Shown here piece by piece: positions 48,153 to 61,250 of a DNA stretch of 64,000 nucleotides. This DNA is from Trissonchulus latispiculum. Lineage: Eukaryota > Nematoda > Enoplea > Enoplida > Ironidae. Position numbers and translations under genes: made by a program. The stretch spans positions 36,368-100,367 of the forward strand of contig JASAND010030868.1 of NCBI GenBank assembly GCA_030248195.1, read 5' to 3'. The notes under the pieces are model-generated. The model saw only the letters and a list, made by a program, of their open reading frames with translations, was not told the origin of the DNA and made no database searches. How positions within the stretch are numbered: the first letter of the stretch is position 1; each line of letters begins with the position of its first letter.

Positions 48153-49479
48153 TTCCGAAAAAAACAGCTCCCTGTCAACCCACTAAGAGGCCTCTCTGAG
48201 TAGGTAGTAAGGAAATCCTTTGCAAGCAACCATATTTTGGGACTTTAACGGCTGCTTGCAATCCGGTCTAATGTTAGTTTATCCGACCTAGTCGCGGGCA
48301 AGTTAAAAGAGTAGAGTTCAAAGTCCAAAAACTCGTTTAACTCAGCAGGCTAGTTAAAGTGAACTGCTCAACTCTTTAACCTTGCGTTCGAAAAGTATTA
48401 ATTTTAACTCATTTTAACTCACATGACGAAAATGTCCTAGTTTGAAGGAAGATAGATGAAAGATGAAACCGCGTCACTGGGTTATGGAACTATTGGATCA
48501 GATCTGGAATCACGGTTGCAAACTTAATTTTGACCGTTTTATATTATGTTTATTCTTTTAGGGTATTGCATAACTTTGAAATTTAACTTCGCGTCGATAT
48601 ATTTTCTGGTCCAAAGAGTTCACAAAAGCAGCATCAGTTTTTGTCTGCGAGACGCCCATTGTACTAAACTTTGAAACTTGGAAGAATCGAAACTTTCGTG
48701 CAAAAATGCATGATTAATGCTCGTAATAAAGTGCAAAGCTGTAATATGCAATAGTAATATGCAAAACTCCAAGGGGGAAAGGAGTCTTCTTACAAATAAG
48801 ACAAGGAAGTGAACAATCTACGTTTTTGCAGCAATTTACCTTCATCTAGAACAGAGGGTCTTTCGAACATGTCACTAAACTATGCAGTAGCAGAAATCAC
48901 CATGCAGCCCGCAAAAATCCATATAATCTGATTGGCTATTGTTTCCTTTCAGGTTATTTTGAATATAAAAGGTTTCAATCAATCTAAGAACAGAATCCAT
49001 GGATTTGGGAAACTGAGTTAATTATATTCTACGTCAATCTGAAGACAATATGTTTGCTTTATCATTGAAAAATCCAAAGGTATCAGAATTTATTTTACGT
49101 TGTGTCGTGCCAGCCCGCAAAAGTTATGAGAAAGTTATGCCAGCCAAACGGATAAGACATCTGCAGTCTGATAGGTTTTTGGTGCAACTTCTCTAAAGGA
49201 TGACTGTAGAGTATGTTAAATTCCCGATGATAAACTCATTTACAAATTTTGGTCAAATCACTGCTGAGGTCATGGTCCACCCTCATAGAATCTTGCATCT
49301 CAGGTTTGCTAGAATTATAGAATTTCTTGGGGCCAGAACGAAGCTATCAATTAAAACTCTCAAAATCATATCAAAACTAATACAAAACATGATCCGGTTC
49401 AGACTCGGTTAATGAAGCTAATAAAGAAATAAAAATATGCAAATTACTAAGTAAAAATTAAAGCGGAATGAAGAAAGCA

Positions 49480-49976
49480 ATAAAATGCAAATTCTAAATA
49501 TCCGAATCTTACCATAAAAGGCCGTATCAGAAATAGCAGATAATAAAAGAATGTTTCGAAATAAAATAAAAATATACTAAATATACACAGGAAACTTATT
49601 TACAGAATATACAAAATAATAAAAAATATGAAATTTTCAATAAGAAATTGTTGATGATAGCTAAATCTGACAGTAAAAGTATATTCTAATTTTATCCGTC
49701 TTATTAGCTGTTATTCAGATATGCAAATCAGTCTAGCAGAAAAATTCAGCTCTATAGAATTACTGGTAATTTCGCCTTCTAAATTCGCTCGCTTACGGTA
49801 GGAGATAGCGAATGCACTAGAATATGATGAAAGCTCTGCATCTTGCATTTTGATTAAGGAAGTACGTGAAATGACAACGTCCTGTGTCCAGAAAAATCGG
49901 GCATCCTTTCGCAGTAGGTTTCGAACCTACAACTAAGCTTCTGCCTCCCGTACCACTTTGCCTATGCACCCGTAGA
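49480..49976 (-). mobile_element. SINE copy with a different tRNA-like head
   Basis: Head at 49900-49976 (minus): GGTGCATAGGCAAAGTGGTA and B box AGGTTCGAAACCT. The body matches 47690-48070 in order (CTAAATATACA, ATTTGCATATCTG, CGAATTTAGAAGGCG). The head differs from the 48078 copy, so a related body is joined to heads of distinct sequence. Confidence 0.62.
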
Positions 49977-50311
49977 TGACGTACGAGAACATCGAGCTTG
50001 TAAGAGTTCAGACTCTTTGTGATTTTACCTACTGAACTCTCATTAGAGACTGAATGCTTTTGTCTAAAGTCACAGATTTTGGTAATTTCTACGCAATATT
50101 ACATTGGTCGGTATATATAGATGGTAATAATAATAGACCAAAGTACAGATTTCTCTTTCAATGTGTTACAAAGAGATTCTGGTTCGAAGCAAAAAGCCTT
50201 GAAACTTTGGATGATCAGAGTTTCAAATTCAAGGACAACCTGAGAAAGGACGTGGCGCGCTTAGGATTGGTCCAACTGGTTAAGAAATACTGATTAAATT
50301 AAAGTTAAATC

Positions 50312-50878
50312 ATTTTCAAATCCACAAGGAATGCTATTTAATGAGGAATTTGCAGATTTCGAAACCCTACGGCATATTCATCATGAATTAATAACGTTGA
50401 TGTTTTCAAGGATTTTAAGTCCAGTAGAGCAAAGATGGGAAAAATTCTGGGAACTAAATTTTCTGGCTAAAGATTTGTGAAAATTTGAAAAGAAAATTGA
50501 ATTTGAAAAAATCTAAACAAAGAAATAAATAAAGGCTGAGACTGCCAGGAAGTCAACAGCTTCCTGGCAGGCTCAGCCTGCAGAGAGAACAACTGCTCTC
50601 TACGAAAGAAAACTAAAACTGAAAGAAAATTACTAATGCACAAACACGTGCTCTGAGAAATCGATAGAGAAGTCCCCTGTAAAGGGACAAACATAAACAC
50701 TTCTCATAAGAAAGAAAAATTGGATTTGAGTGCATACAGTGCAAGGAAAATGAGCACTGAAAATTTGAAAGAGAACTCCCCTATTAAAGGCACAAAATAG
50801 CTATTTTAAAAAGGCGGAAGTATAGTCTGCACAAACTTAAATTGAACTTAAATCGAAACTGCACTGCAGTAGTTTATA
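50312..50878. repeat. 569-base direct repeat, right copy
   Basis: Right partner of 45314-45882; the duplicate hairpin is at 50533-50579. Flanking sequences differ on both sides. Confidence 0.85.
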
Positions 50879-52980
50879 AGCCATTGATCGTATTGCACAG
50901 AAAAGTATACACCCCTTCAAAAAATCCCGGCGCCGCTACTGGGTGCCCCCAAAATTTTCGTCCAACTTTACGCCCCCCAGATTTTATTGACTTACCCTCC
51001 CCAACTTTCGGCTACCCCCCCCGACGATTTTTGCACCCAAAAAGTTAGAAAATTTTGGCTAAAAAATGGTACTTTTTGAAAACATATTCTCTAATTTTGG
51101 CTTAAAATCGCTTTAAAACGGTGCAAAACGCCTTAAACGTTAAAAATAAGCTTTATTTTGAAGAAAAAAGTTTAAATTACAGAAAAGTTTGAATTTTCTA
51201 TCCATTTTTCGAAATTTCTGATGTCCGAATCCTGAGGGGGTGGGGGGTACCCCCATCACATTTCAGGGGTCGACACCAAAATCCCAAGGTTTACACCACT
51301 CCCAAGACCCAAAGTTCCAGGGAAACTATGCACTAGCGTAGCCAGAAAAAATTTGCGGGAGGGGTATGCAAAAATGTTGCGGAGGTCGAAACAGGGCAGA
51401 CCTTTGACCTCAAAAACGTTCACGACCGAAATTCGAATTTTGGCTGCTATTTATATACTAAGGGAAAACCCTGGGCAACCCATACTGTGCATGTGACATG
51501 TCCTGACTGTACGCTATTCATACATACATAGAAGTTCCCAGTCGGACCGGACCTCTGCGCGTTCCTGGGGTGTGCGAATTTTTTTGTTAAAATTTTAATA
51601 ATTAAAAAATCACTTTTGTATTGTGTTGCTGAAGCCAGAACAGCAGCAAGAGCAAAACTAACGCCAAACTAGAGCTCAGCGACCTCGACAACCCTTATAG
51701 CCGTTGTTTTTGAGGTTCCCTGACACTTCTGGGAGTCCAACCTGATAACCAGCCGGACCTGAACCGTCCGACGGTAAACGTGATCCCACAAGTCAGTATT
51801 AGCCCATAGTTACCTAAAAACTATTGCCAGATTTGAATTCTGCGCACTAGAAAACCCCCTGGGACGTCTTTTTAGCCACTTCGGACTCTAAAGTTGGTAC
51901 CTGGATGGTCCGGCAGGAGTCACGTGACCATGGGTCACATCCCTCCAACATTAGTGCGCTCTATTCAAAACCAATGAGAAAACGTTGCTAGCTGATCTCT
52001 GGGATTCGATCCGCCACTGATTTTTTTGTTAACGGGTAATTTTTTTGTGAAACCGTTACTCCGAATTTCGTCTACTGCAACTTACTGGTATGTACGTCGT
52101 ACAGCCGCAAAACTGGGGTGATTTAAAGCTTAGCCCAAGACCTATCCATGTGTCCTCAAAGTAATCGATTAGGTTTAGTTTTGCGAAAGTTACAACCAAA
52201 AAGCCAAATTTTGATTGTTTTGTTAACCTTGCTATATATAGCAAGGAATCCATGTAAATTTATGTAGGCCTGAGTTAGTAGGTACCGGCCTGACGTTTCT
52301 TGTACGCTGTATATATGTATATAGTTGCGCAGAGAACTTACTTCTGAAATATTTTGGTTACAAATCTTTATCCCTTTAGAACTTTATGCTCATAGGTGTA
52401 CCACCTGTTTGGGTTGGGGGGGAAGTAAAAAGTCCAAATTTGACTTGGAGGGGTCTCAAAAATTGGAAATTTTCAAAAACAACTGTACCCAAACTGTACC
52501 TTAATTTTTTCAGCTAAAACTGGCTAAATTGCAAACATCTTTACAAAAATTTTGCATTTTTCTCTTGTTTGGACCCAATTTTAGGGGGGGAGGGGGGTCT
52601 GAGCTCGCCTTGGGGGGGGGGGGGAGTAGTCGAGGTCGGGTATGGCGAGGAGGGGGGTTTGCCAGAGAAAAGACAGGACAAGCATCTGAAGCCTGTGGTG
52701 AAGGAATAAGGAACTCATAACTGACAACAACGATAGTTAATCTAAGTTTAGTTCAGTGTTTTAAGAATTCAGTTTAGTTTTGTTGTGCATAAATTCAAAT
52801 TGATGAATTCAAATACTCGAATTTATACAAACTAAAAAATCTGTTTGCTAGCCACGAAGGTGTTAGTGGCCTGGTTTGTTAAATAAAGCTATAAAAGCAG
52901 GCATCTATGTGGGGTTGAATTTCACAAAAACAAAACATCACAGCTAGCAGAGACCAAAATTGCCAGCTTGACACAAAACC
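50879..52980. other. Repeat-like stretch with long G and C runs
   Basis: 50920-51030 and 51230-51300 are C- or G-rich (GGGTGCCCCC, CCCCCCGACG, GGGGGTGGGGGG), like the ends of the hAT-like element. A single CACTAGCGTAG at 51331-51341 is a lone hAT-type terminus. 52420-52660 again has G runs up to 12. No gene seen. Confidence 0.45.
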
Positions 52981-54138
52981 TTAAGGTGGTAGTACCCGGG
53001 TAGACTTTGAACAAACACTGTGAACTAAAAACTTAACGAATCAGCCTAAAATTTGGAACATTTGTTCATTTACACATTAAAAGCTTTGAATTTAAATATC
53101 TCCTTCAAACGTCTATGAATTCATTTGAAATTTTGCTAGCTGGCTTTATTAATTAAAAGGCTCAGGCTCAAGCCGTTTTTCATTTTTTTATAAAAGTGAA
53201 AGTTTTGTTGTTAGCCTATTTGGAAATATTGTGAATTCAATTTCTTGCTTATTGTTTTGTTTTTCTGCAAACAAAGAGAACGGCCTGAGCGTATACGGAC
53301 ACAAAACATATCTGCAAAATTTGGTCAAGTTTGGTTGAAGGAAGCACCGACGAGAAAATCCAAAACAAAAAATTTGTAATTTTTCATTGTTTGCTTTGGT
53401 TTTGGGCATTTGCAAAGCTTTCAATCAATTGCATAGTGTGTTTTGTTAAATAATACATATAAATAATATAATGACAGCCACTAAAACCCAATATGTTTAA
53501 TTCTTGGGTAAAGTGTTATTACTTTACATTGTGTGCCCAAACGGTCAACGTAATTTTGCCATTTATTCAACCGCCAGTATTTTTTGATAGGAACTACGTA
53601 CAGAAGAGATACGCACATTTTAAAGCTCTCTTTGTGCTCTTTCACGTGGTCAAGTCAAAGCTTTCATATAAAGCTTAATTAAAATTTTGACTATTTGCGC
53701 ATGCGCAAACCCATGATGGTAGCCAGCTAACTATGTGCTCTCTCTGACACCAAAAGTTTGTGCAAAGATAAACTGCCGGTTCACATAAATTTTTGTTAAG
53801 ATTGAGTCATCATACCAAGGTTATGTAGAAAATCCCGCTAGTGGTACTACCAAGCGTACATAATACATAAGAGTATGACAGCTCTCATGCCCTATGTATA
53901 ATAAGCGTTACACATCGCACGCTAACGGCTGATCCCCCCCGCAAATTAGACCCCCAGTGACCCCAGTGACCCTACCCCGAGCTTTAGAACACAAACATAT
54001 CGGGCGAATTTGTTTGAAGTGAAGGTTCCAATTTGCGGGGGGGTCAGCCGTGCAGAGGATGTGTCACCCTTATAATGCATAGAGTATGACAGCTGTCATA
54101 TTCTTATGTATTATGTACTCTTGGTACTACCACCTTAA
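52981..54138. mobile_element. TTAA-flanked inverted-repeat element, GTAGTACC subtype
   Basis: TTAAGGTGGTAGTACCCGGG at the left, TTGGTACTACCACCTTAA at the right, with TTAA at both borders; 1.16 kb. An inner palindromic element lies at about 53855-54121 (GTACATAATACATAAGAGTA ... TATTCTTATGTATTATGTAC), so this too is a nested structure. Confidence 0.82.
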
Positions 54139-55086
54139 GTTGCTCACGAAAACATTTTGAGACTGGAAAGTAGTAGTACTCGTCTTGCCGATGCAAACCT
54201 TTAAAGTTTCCCTCAGTATTGTGGTTGAGTGGCAAAGGACAAAATACTGCATATTTATAGGTTGTCATTATACATTAACAAGGGTACACAATCTTGAGGG
54301 GTCCTGTACTTGTTTTAGCCCAAATCCTACCTGCCCTTGTACCTTATCCCAAATTCGGGGAGAGTACGAACAGAAAATTATCTAAAAAACTGCCAGTTTT
54401 GCAAATTTGAAGCGAAAATTATCTCAATGTTAAAGCTGTTTTAGAGCAAAATAAGCAGTTTTTGGCTATTCTCCTGGGAATGTTTTGAAATTTTAAAAGC
54501 TTTTGCCTATCTTGGTTAAAATTTGCTAAAATAAAATTTTTAGTTTAACCTACCTTTCCTGGCGCTGTTCCTTGTCCCTTGGCTCCGATTTTGCTAGCCC
54601 TTGTACCGAGCCTCTAATTTTGGAGGAGTCCCGTTCCCCCATACCCCACTTGTTAAAGTGTGGTTGTCATTTTTGCGCTCTTGCATAATAGAATTCATCT
54701 TACTTCTTAGGCTGTGTACGATGACGTTCAGATCGGCTCAGCTGAGGAGACGGCTCTAAACAAATAAGAGTCAACAATAATGTTTCTATAGAGCAATGAA
54801 AATTGGACTTTAGATGGAGTACGCGAAATGATATACGTATAGTTTTGGTTGACAATTAACAGAATGCGTGTTTCTAAATATGCAGTAGCAGTACGGTGAG
54901 GTGGAAAAAGCCTGGTCTTGATAGCACCTTGCGGTCTGATTGCCGGACAGAACCCAACTAGATCCCTTCCTGGTGGCAACGAATGGCTCTCACCGTAAAC
55001 GTTCCTCTAAAATATCTAGCTTTGCTATTCTAAGTCAAAAACTACTGCTTAGAAAGTAAAAACCCTTTTAGTGCCGCAGTACTTAC
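54139..55086. other. No confident gene
   Basis: Holds a possible small continuation of the gene model at 55087: acceptor GATATTTTAG near 55006, then a few codons to a stop or a further donor (ACG|GTGAGA). Otherwise featureless. Confidence 0.3.
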
Positions 55087-55382
55087 CAACAGACATTAAT
55101 GAATCCGGTTCGACAGAAGCTGGGACTATTGATGCATCAGGATCTTCAAGTGAGTCAGTGCTGAACTCAGGCAATGTCAATGCAGGCTCCGAGCCTAAGC
55201 TCAGCTGTTGAATTGGAGAGAGAGTGACGGAAGAGAAATAGGAGACGTTCGTTCTCACTACTGGGACTGGGGCCAGGGAGGTATGCATGGAGAAGGATCC
55301 CCCGCTCGAGACTCCATAAAACGAAAGGTTGGTTTGTAGTATAGCCGCGACAAGACCATATAGTTTTGCTTCTAGCGTTTTC
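55087..55382 (-). CDS. Possible internal exon, Ser/Pro-rich
   Basis: 296 bases between acceptor CACATGTAAG (phase 2) and a perfect donor G|GTAAGT (phase 1), open throughout. It encodes about 98 residues: a short hydrophobic start (LYGLVAAILQTNLSF), then an acidic Ser/Pro-rich stretch. An upstream minus-strand frame (55664 down to about 55490, MSNLDSLELDHYVLKNLIEV) could be a preceding exon, but no donor of matching phase was found. No family recognised. Confidence 0.4.
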
Positions 55383-58300
55383 CTTACATGTGAATTAGAA
55401 AACAACAGTAAAAACTTTGTAACAACGAAATTGCAACAACAAAACAAGAGAAGTTGCAAAAACAAAAATACAAGTAGAAACTAAGGAAACGTCGCGAACC
55501 GGTGGGGTTCTGATACAGGTGGATGCGGTGGGCGTACAAGCAGAAGAGGTGGAAGATGCGAGCTGAGACAACTTCCGGTCAAAAACGTTCTTCGTCCACT
55601 CAGCAACTTCAATCAGATTCTTCAGCACGTAATGATCCAGCTCCAACGAGTCCAAGTTGGACATCAGCGTCTGACTGGACTCCTACCAACTGCATATCTC
55701 TTCCGACATTGTCTAAACAAAAAGCAACAAATATTAACATGAAACTTGGTCTAGATTAAACGATTAACTTGGTGCAAAAATTCAGCCTTGTTGTGGTGCC
55801 CAATTCAGCCTTGTTGTGTTGCCCACAGGAATGGCAACACATTGTTATTGGTCTGTGCTTCTTATTATTATCCGTGTTCCCCCTAGATCTCGCGATTGGG
55901 AAGGGGTATTAAGGTGGTTGATACCTCATATTAAACCCTTTCCTAGGCGGTTGGTCAGGCGTAGTGGCGACCCGGTACGACTCAGGGATGAAGTACTCGA
56001 TACGCTGATGTTTGGCAAAGAATGTGTACTTTATGTATATGCGAGTGAGCGTACCCCTATTTCGACTGGGTATTTACATTGCGGGGGTGGATCACTGGGG
56101 TCCAGTTTGCAGCGGGGGTCAGCTGTTAGCGTTTAAAGGATGTGTCAAGCTGATCGCTGATAATACATAGAGTATGCGAGCTGTCATCATTTCAACGTCG
56201 TTATGTACTTTTGGTTCTATTGAATCCTATTAAATTCTTAAAATAAATTAATCTCCAGTTTTGAAATGAACCGTGAATCTGGTTAACGATCTGGTTAAGG
56301 TTTAATTAATTTGTTTAGTGTCAATATTATCATTAGTTCAGTTGGCTACTGATAACCACTAGCTCGCTATGCTCCGTTCAACCCTTGTGAAAATTACTGA
56401 CGAATGTAGACTGCAACTGGTGTTAAATTTAATAAAGCAGGACAATGCAGAATGCATTGAAAATTATAATTTCAGGACAACACTGCGCATATAAAGTTCA
56501 TTCTAATTAATTAATATTTATATACGTTGTAAGCAAATTTGTTTTTCAAATCTAACAAGATTTGTTTGATAAAAACATCTAGTTTCAAATCTTATCAAAC
56601 TATTAATTCGCCAGAACAAAGAGGACAAAGACAACGTTAAACAGCTGAATGAAAATTAAGTAAGGATAAGGTACAGCTAAGCATTTACAATATTTACAAC
56701 AAAATAAACTAAAATTGACGGCATATAAGGGCCGTGATAATAGCAATAGATTGACAGAGGTAAACAAATTTCACAAATTTTGGTTTTAAGACGTTCATTG
56801 TTCAAGAGAATATATGCAAATGAGTTTTTCGGAAATTTCCAAATCCTGGTTCACCGAGTGATGTTAGTACTGACAAGAAAGACATTTATTTATGCAAATA
56901 AATTTGACCAAACGCACAAAGTATTTTCAGCGATTGTGTAGACGTAATTTGACAGTTTAGCTATCAACTGTTAAGACTAGTGTTTGGGTAGAAGATGACA
57001 GTGTTGTAAAACTTGGGGCTGAAGTTTGGAAATGTATTGGTGGGGTAGCGCGTTGTCGCGTACTTGAAATGTACAACACAAGACTACACAAGACAGCTAT
57101 AGACAATCATTGGAGTTAGACAGATATTCGATCCTTTACTATACAAAAGAACAAAGAACTAATAATAAGAACTGAACTCCTTTCCGCGGATGTAGAAAAA
57201 TTCAGGAGAAACTAATGTTAACGGATGTTTTCAGGGCTATTAATCTATAATAATAGTTTACGTTTGCACTTGCATGGGGAACGAGACTAGATAGACTACA
57301 TTTTACAGCAAGCAGAAAAATGCAACTAACAAAGTTATGCATACGGCATTTGCGTTCTCATTTTCGAATTACTACAGCATGCGCAAACCTAGATACTTCG
57401 GACTTAGTATACAGCGCAGACAGTTCTCACGTTAGAGGAAAAAAGTTGGCATTTGGCAATGGTTTGGTTGGGTACCGCGTTGTCGCATTCATGAAGTGCA
57501 CAGCTTCTTGGGCTAGCGAACAATCCAATTCCGCAAAACCGCAAAAAAAGGACGGGAAAGAGAACGCTGCTAAAGACTTCCTAAGCTAACAGAGCTCCAA
57601 AGTTTTGGCATAGGAGGTGACATAGGATTATTGTCTTTCAAGAGATTTTAGTTTCAAGAGATTTAGATAAAAATAGTATGTTGCCTATATTGCATAACTG
57701 TCTTGCGTGAACATGCGTGTAGCGTATGATGCTGAATGATTTGGTGAGCAGATGAAAGCTTTGGTTTCAGTCGGCGGACAAAAATAGTTCTAGTTTGTAA
57801 TAGCGCACAGAAAATAATTTCAGTTATAGTTTCAGTTTCGGTCCATTCAAAAGATGATTATGATTTCTTAACCTTTCGAAAGTAGTAATCCATAAATTGA
57901 TGGTTATTTAAACTCCCACTGCAGAATATTAAAGAAATTGCTGCTTCGTTTAAAATACTCATGTTTTGAACAAAGACTCCAATTAATTTCAGTCTAACTG
58001 TGTCTTTGCTCAAAGTAGTGTCAATTCCAGTCGCCAGTAGGAAGTATTTTCAGCCTCAGTGGCTAAAACTGAAACATGTACAACCTGAACCTTTTTAGTT
58101 TCAGTGGATGAAGCATCACTGGTTCAAAAATCTCAAAATTAAAAAAACAAAACCACAGTTGTTTTAGACACCGAAATCAAACCTTGCTGTGCTTATGTTT
58201 TAGGTATCTAATATGTCGTATCTAATGTGTACTCTTGGTGCACTCCATGGCTAATGTGTACTGTTGGTTTTATCAGGTGGTTTATCGAGCTTGAGATTAT

Positions 58301-58459
58301 CTCGACATTAACTCAAGATTAACTGCAGAGTATCTTCACCGAGCATTGCCCTAACTAAACCTAGAGATAATCGAGAGTTCGAGATTTTAAAAGAGATGAA
58401 TATCCGGATATTTTTTGTATCCGAATGTCCGTTTACATTTCAGGCAAAGTAATGAAGAA
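55383..58459. other. Repeat-rich, no confident gene
   Basis: A lone TTAA/GGTGGTTGATACC terminus at 55909 has no clear partner. 56440-57070 is an inverted relative of 61230-61930 (shared TTTATGCAAATAAATTTG / TTGCATAAATAAATTC, TCAGCGATTGT). GGTTGGGTACCGCGTTGTCG occurs at 57466. Confidence 0.4.
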
Positions 58460-59049
58460 CTAACAAATTTTGGACGAACTATTATTTTCCTATTAAACCT
58501 AATCCTAAACTATTATCCAAAAGACTCTGAAAATTTTCTGAAACCAAGGTTATAGCTTGGCTTAATGATGGGAACTCACGCAGCGCAGGGAAACTAGGTA
58601 GAATATTGAAATTTAAGTGCGAAATCTAAACATTAGGCAGATATCTGGCTATGAAAAAAAATAAGGAAATATGCGGCAACCTCATTTCAGTAGTCCCTAA
58701 TTCGTTTAATCACACTAAATCAGCTATTCTAATGGAAACCCAAAACTAGCTTTCTGTTAATAATTGTAAGGAATGATGAAACTCTTCTTTGTCAGTAAAA
58801 GAAGGTGGCTGAGCTGTGCCAAAGCTTATTTCTATAATCGACAAAAGTCACTACCCTTCCAATCCATGGTCCCATGTTGTAAATACGCCCAACTGCTCAG
58901 CATTTGAACTAATCCCTACTTTAAGTGAAGTGAATGATGAAAAACTAAAGAAAAGCAAAAAATTAAAATTGAAAGGAAATGACCAAGAAGTGGAAAAGTA
59001 AGTAAGTTTCACAAAACTAACATTCTTCCAAAGGAGGCCGTCTGTAACA

Positions 59050-59512
59050 GGCCAATGAAAACTGGATTAGTTAAAGTGATATAAAAATACTTTATATTTG
59101 AAGAAAACTGCAGAAATAAGGAAGCTGGGAGTTTTCACGAAGCGCTACCTATGACTGCATTACTTTAGCAATAAAGGCTAAATTTGATGACATCACCTAC
59201 ACATTTGATTGTGCAAATTAGTTTAACACGTGACGTAGTTTATTAGAACAATTATTAAATAATTCGCTTGCTACATTCGATGGTTTATCACTGGAGATTG
59301 TAAAAAATTCCATATAAATTCCAGAAAATTCCATATAAATTGCTTAAGATTGTTAGGTTACTGAAATTACCCTGTACTTGTATTGTTTGAGCTGATTGTG
59401 CAATTGGAATTTAAAAAACTTGGACACGAAAAATACCGCGCCCAATGGTATTCAAACGCACGGACTTTCGTTTCCAGTGCGAACGCACTGCAAATTCAGC
59501 CACGGATGAGCT
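59050..59512 (-). mobile_element. SINE copy with tRNA-like head in the left arm
   Basis: Head at 59438-59512 (minus): A box CGTGGCTGAATTTGCAGTGCG, hairpin GTTCGCACTGGAAACGAA. The body toward 59050 matches 46830-47130. The head alone also occurs in the right arm (63643-63720), where the body is absent. Confidence 0.62.
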
Positions 59513-60034
59513 AGGAAGAGTGCAGGTACTCAGAGCAGCCTGCCTTTTATCTCATGTCTGTTGGAATGCAATCTGATTGGATGTTTCTTACATGCACCCC
59601 TATTTATCAATAAAATTACGACATCTTCCAAAACGGAGGAGGATTGCCGTTTTCTGGTCGGAAACGCAGTAACTTAATTACATATAAATAAGATAAAAAC
59701 CAAAAGATGAGGTGCGTTTTTACATTAACAGGCATTAATGAGGTTAGTTTGCATTTAAACACGTGATGTGATAAAACACCATCACCTTGCGATAAAACGG
59801 GTTTTCAGTTCAATGTGGTGATTGTTTAAATTTCTTTCGAAGCGTGTTTAAATCATTTCGGAACAGTAGAGGACTCGCTTGGAAATAACCACTCACAATT
59901 GTCAAGAATTAATGTAGTACTTTTTGTCGTTCTTGCGCTTTCAAAAAATCGCAATCGCACAAGGTTTCTGCTTCGGTGGCTGCGACCCGCCTGCCGGCTA
60001 GGGCTTGGATGCCGGAGTTGGCACGACGCAAGCT

Positions 60035-60810
60035 AAGTTACTGTATAATTTTTATTTTGTAAATGACCTTCAAAATGACATACTTGGCATGGAGCGTGCA
60101 CAACGTCCCTCTGTCTCTATTGTGCATAATAAAATATTTCTACTTAATATTTTAAAATATCGTAAAAATTGGCCTATTAATTAATTGTAAGCAGAATAGC
60201 TTCACTTAAACCCACGCAGAAACAATGCCACCCGTATAGGTAGAATGGATTCCGGCCGCAAGTATTGTATGCCGCCCGCAAGACAACAACTGCAATGCTA
60301 TGCAACTCCTCACTTCGTTTCACTACAATACATGATGCCACAATTCTTTGGTTCCAGCTGGCACCGGACAACCACTTGCCATCAAATAGAAATGGTACTG
60401 CAGCCGTACATCCCCCTGATTGTATATTGTAACTATCCAATGTTTTCAAGGAGCTATCTGTTAATGAGGGGAAGCCCTTGAGAATGGAGCCAAATAGTAC
60501 ACGGTTGGGTTTGGGTTTGGATTTGGGGTTGGGGTTAGCGCTGCAATGTGGTGAAAATAGCCATTTCTACTTTAGAAAGCTGGGTTACTGTATAATTTTT
60601 ATTTTTGTAAATGACCTTCAAAATGACTTACTTCGCATGGTGCGTGAACAGCGTCCCTCTGTGTTTATTGTGCATAATAAAATATTTCTACTTAATATTT
60701 TAAAATATCATAAAATAAATATGACCTATTAATTAATTGTAAGCAGAATAGCTTTGCTTAACCTCACGCAGAAACAAGGCAACCCATATAGGTAGAATGG
60801 ATTCCGGCCG
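60035..60810. repeat. Direct repeat of about 225 bases inside the left arm
   Basis: 60035-60260 and 60585-60810 share TTACTGTATAATTTTTATTT, GACCTTCAAAATGAC, GTGCATAATAAAATATTTC and GGTAGAATGGATTCCGGCCG. Only one equivalent is present in the right arm. Confidence 0.75.
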
Positions 60811-60844
60811 CAAGTTGTATCCCCCTCCCCAACCTCGCGAGCAA

Positions 60845-61250
60845 ACGCACAAATCATTTTCAGCGATTGTATAGACGTTTTAGCAGTTTAGTTATCAACT
60901 GTTAGGACTTAGGACTAGTTTTGGGGGGGGACGTTCGCAGTGTTGTTAATTTCACTGAATGTCTTTACATCCGTTTGATCCTCTTTGCATGGAGAAAAGT
61001 TTAGTTCTTTCGTTATGGATTGAAAGTCTATCTTACTCCAATGAACGTGACTACACAAGACTCGTAGCTTGTCTTTTGTTGTCTTGTGCTGTACACTTCA
61101 AGTACGCCAGAACGCGGTACCCAACCAATACGCTACCAAACTTGTCTCGTAACTTTTACAACACTGCGAACTTCCACCCAAAAACTAGTCCTAACAGTTG
61201 ATAACTAAACTGCTAAAACGTCTATACAATCGCTGAAAATGATTTGTGCG
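60845..61250. repeat. Inner palindrome near the centre of the large inverted repeat
   Basis: AACGCACAAATCATTTTCAG at 60845 mirrors CTGAAAATGATTTGTGCGTT ending at 61250; the arms are about 95 bases around a 0.22-kb loop. Confidence 0.8.

Noticed and set aside
45314..50878. LTR retrotransposon bounded by the 569-base repeats
   Set aside because: No TG...CA ends, no primer-binding site, no polypurine tract and no gag or pol frames between them.
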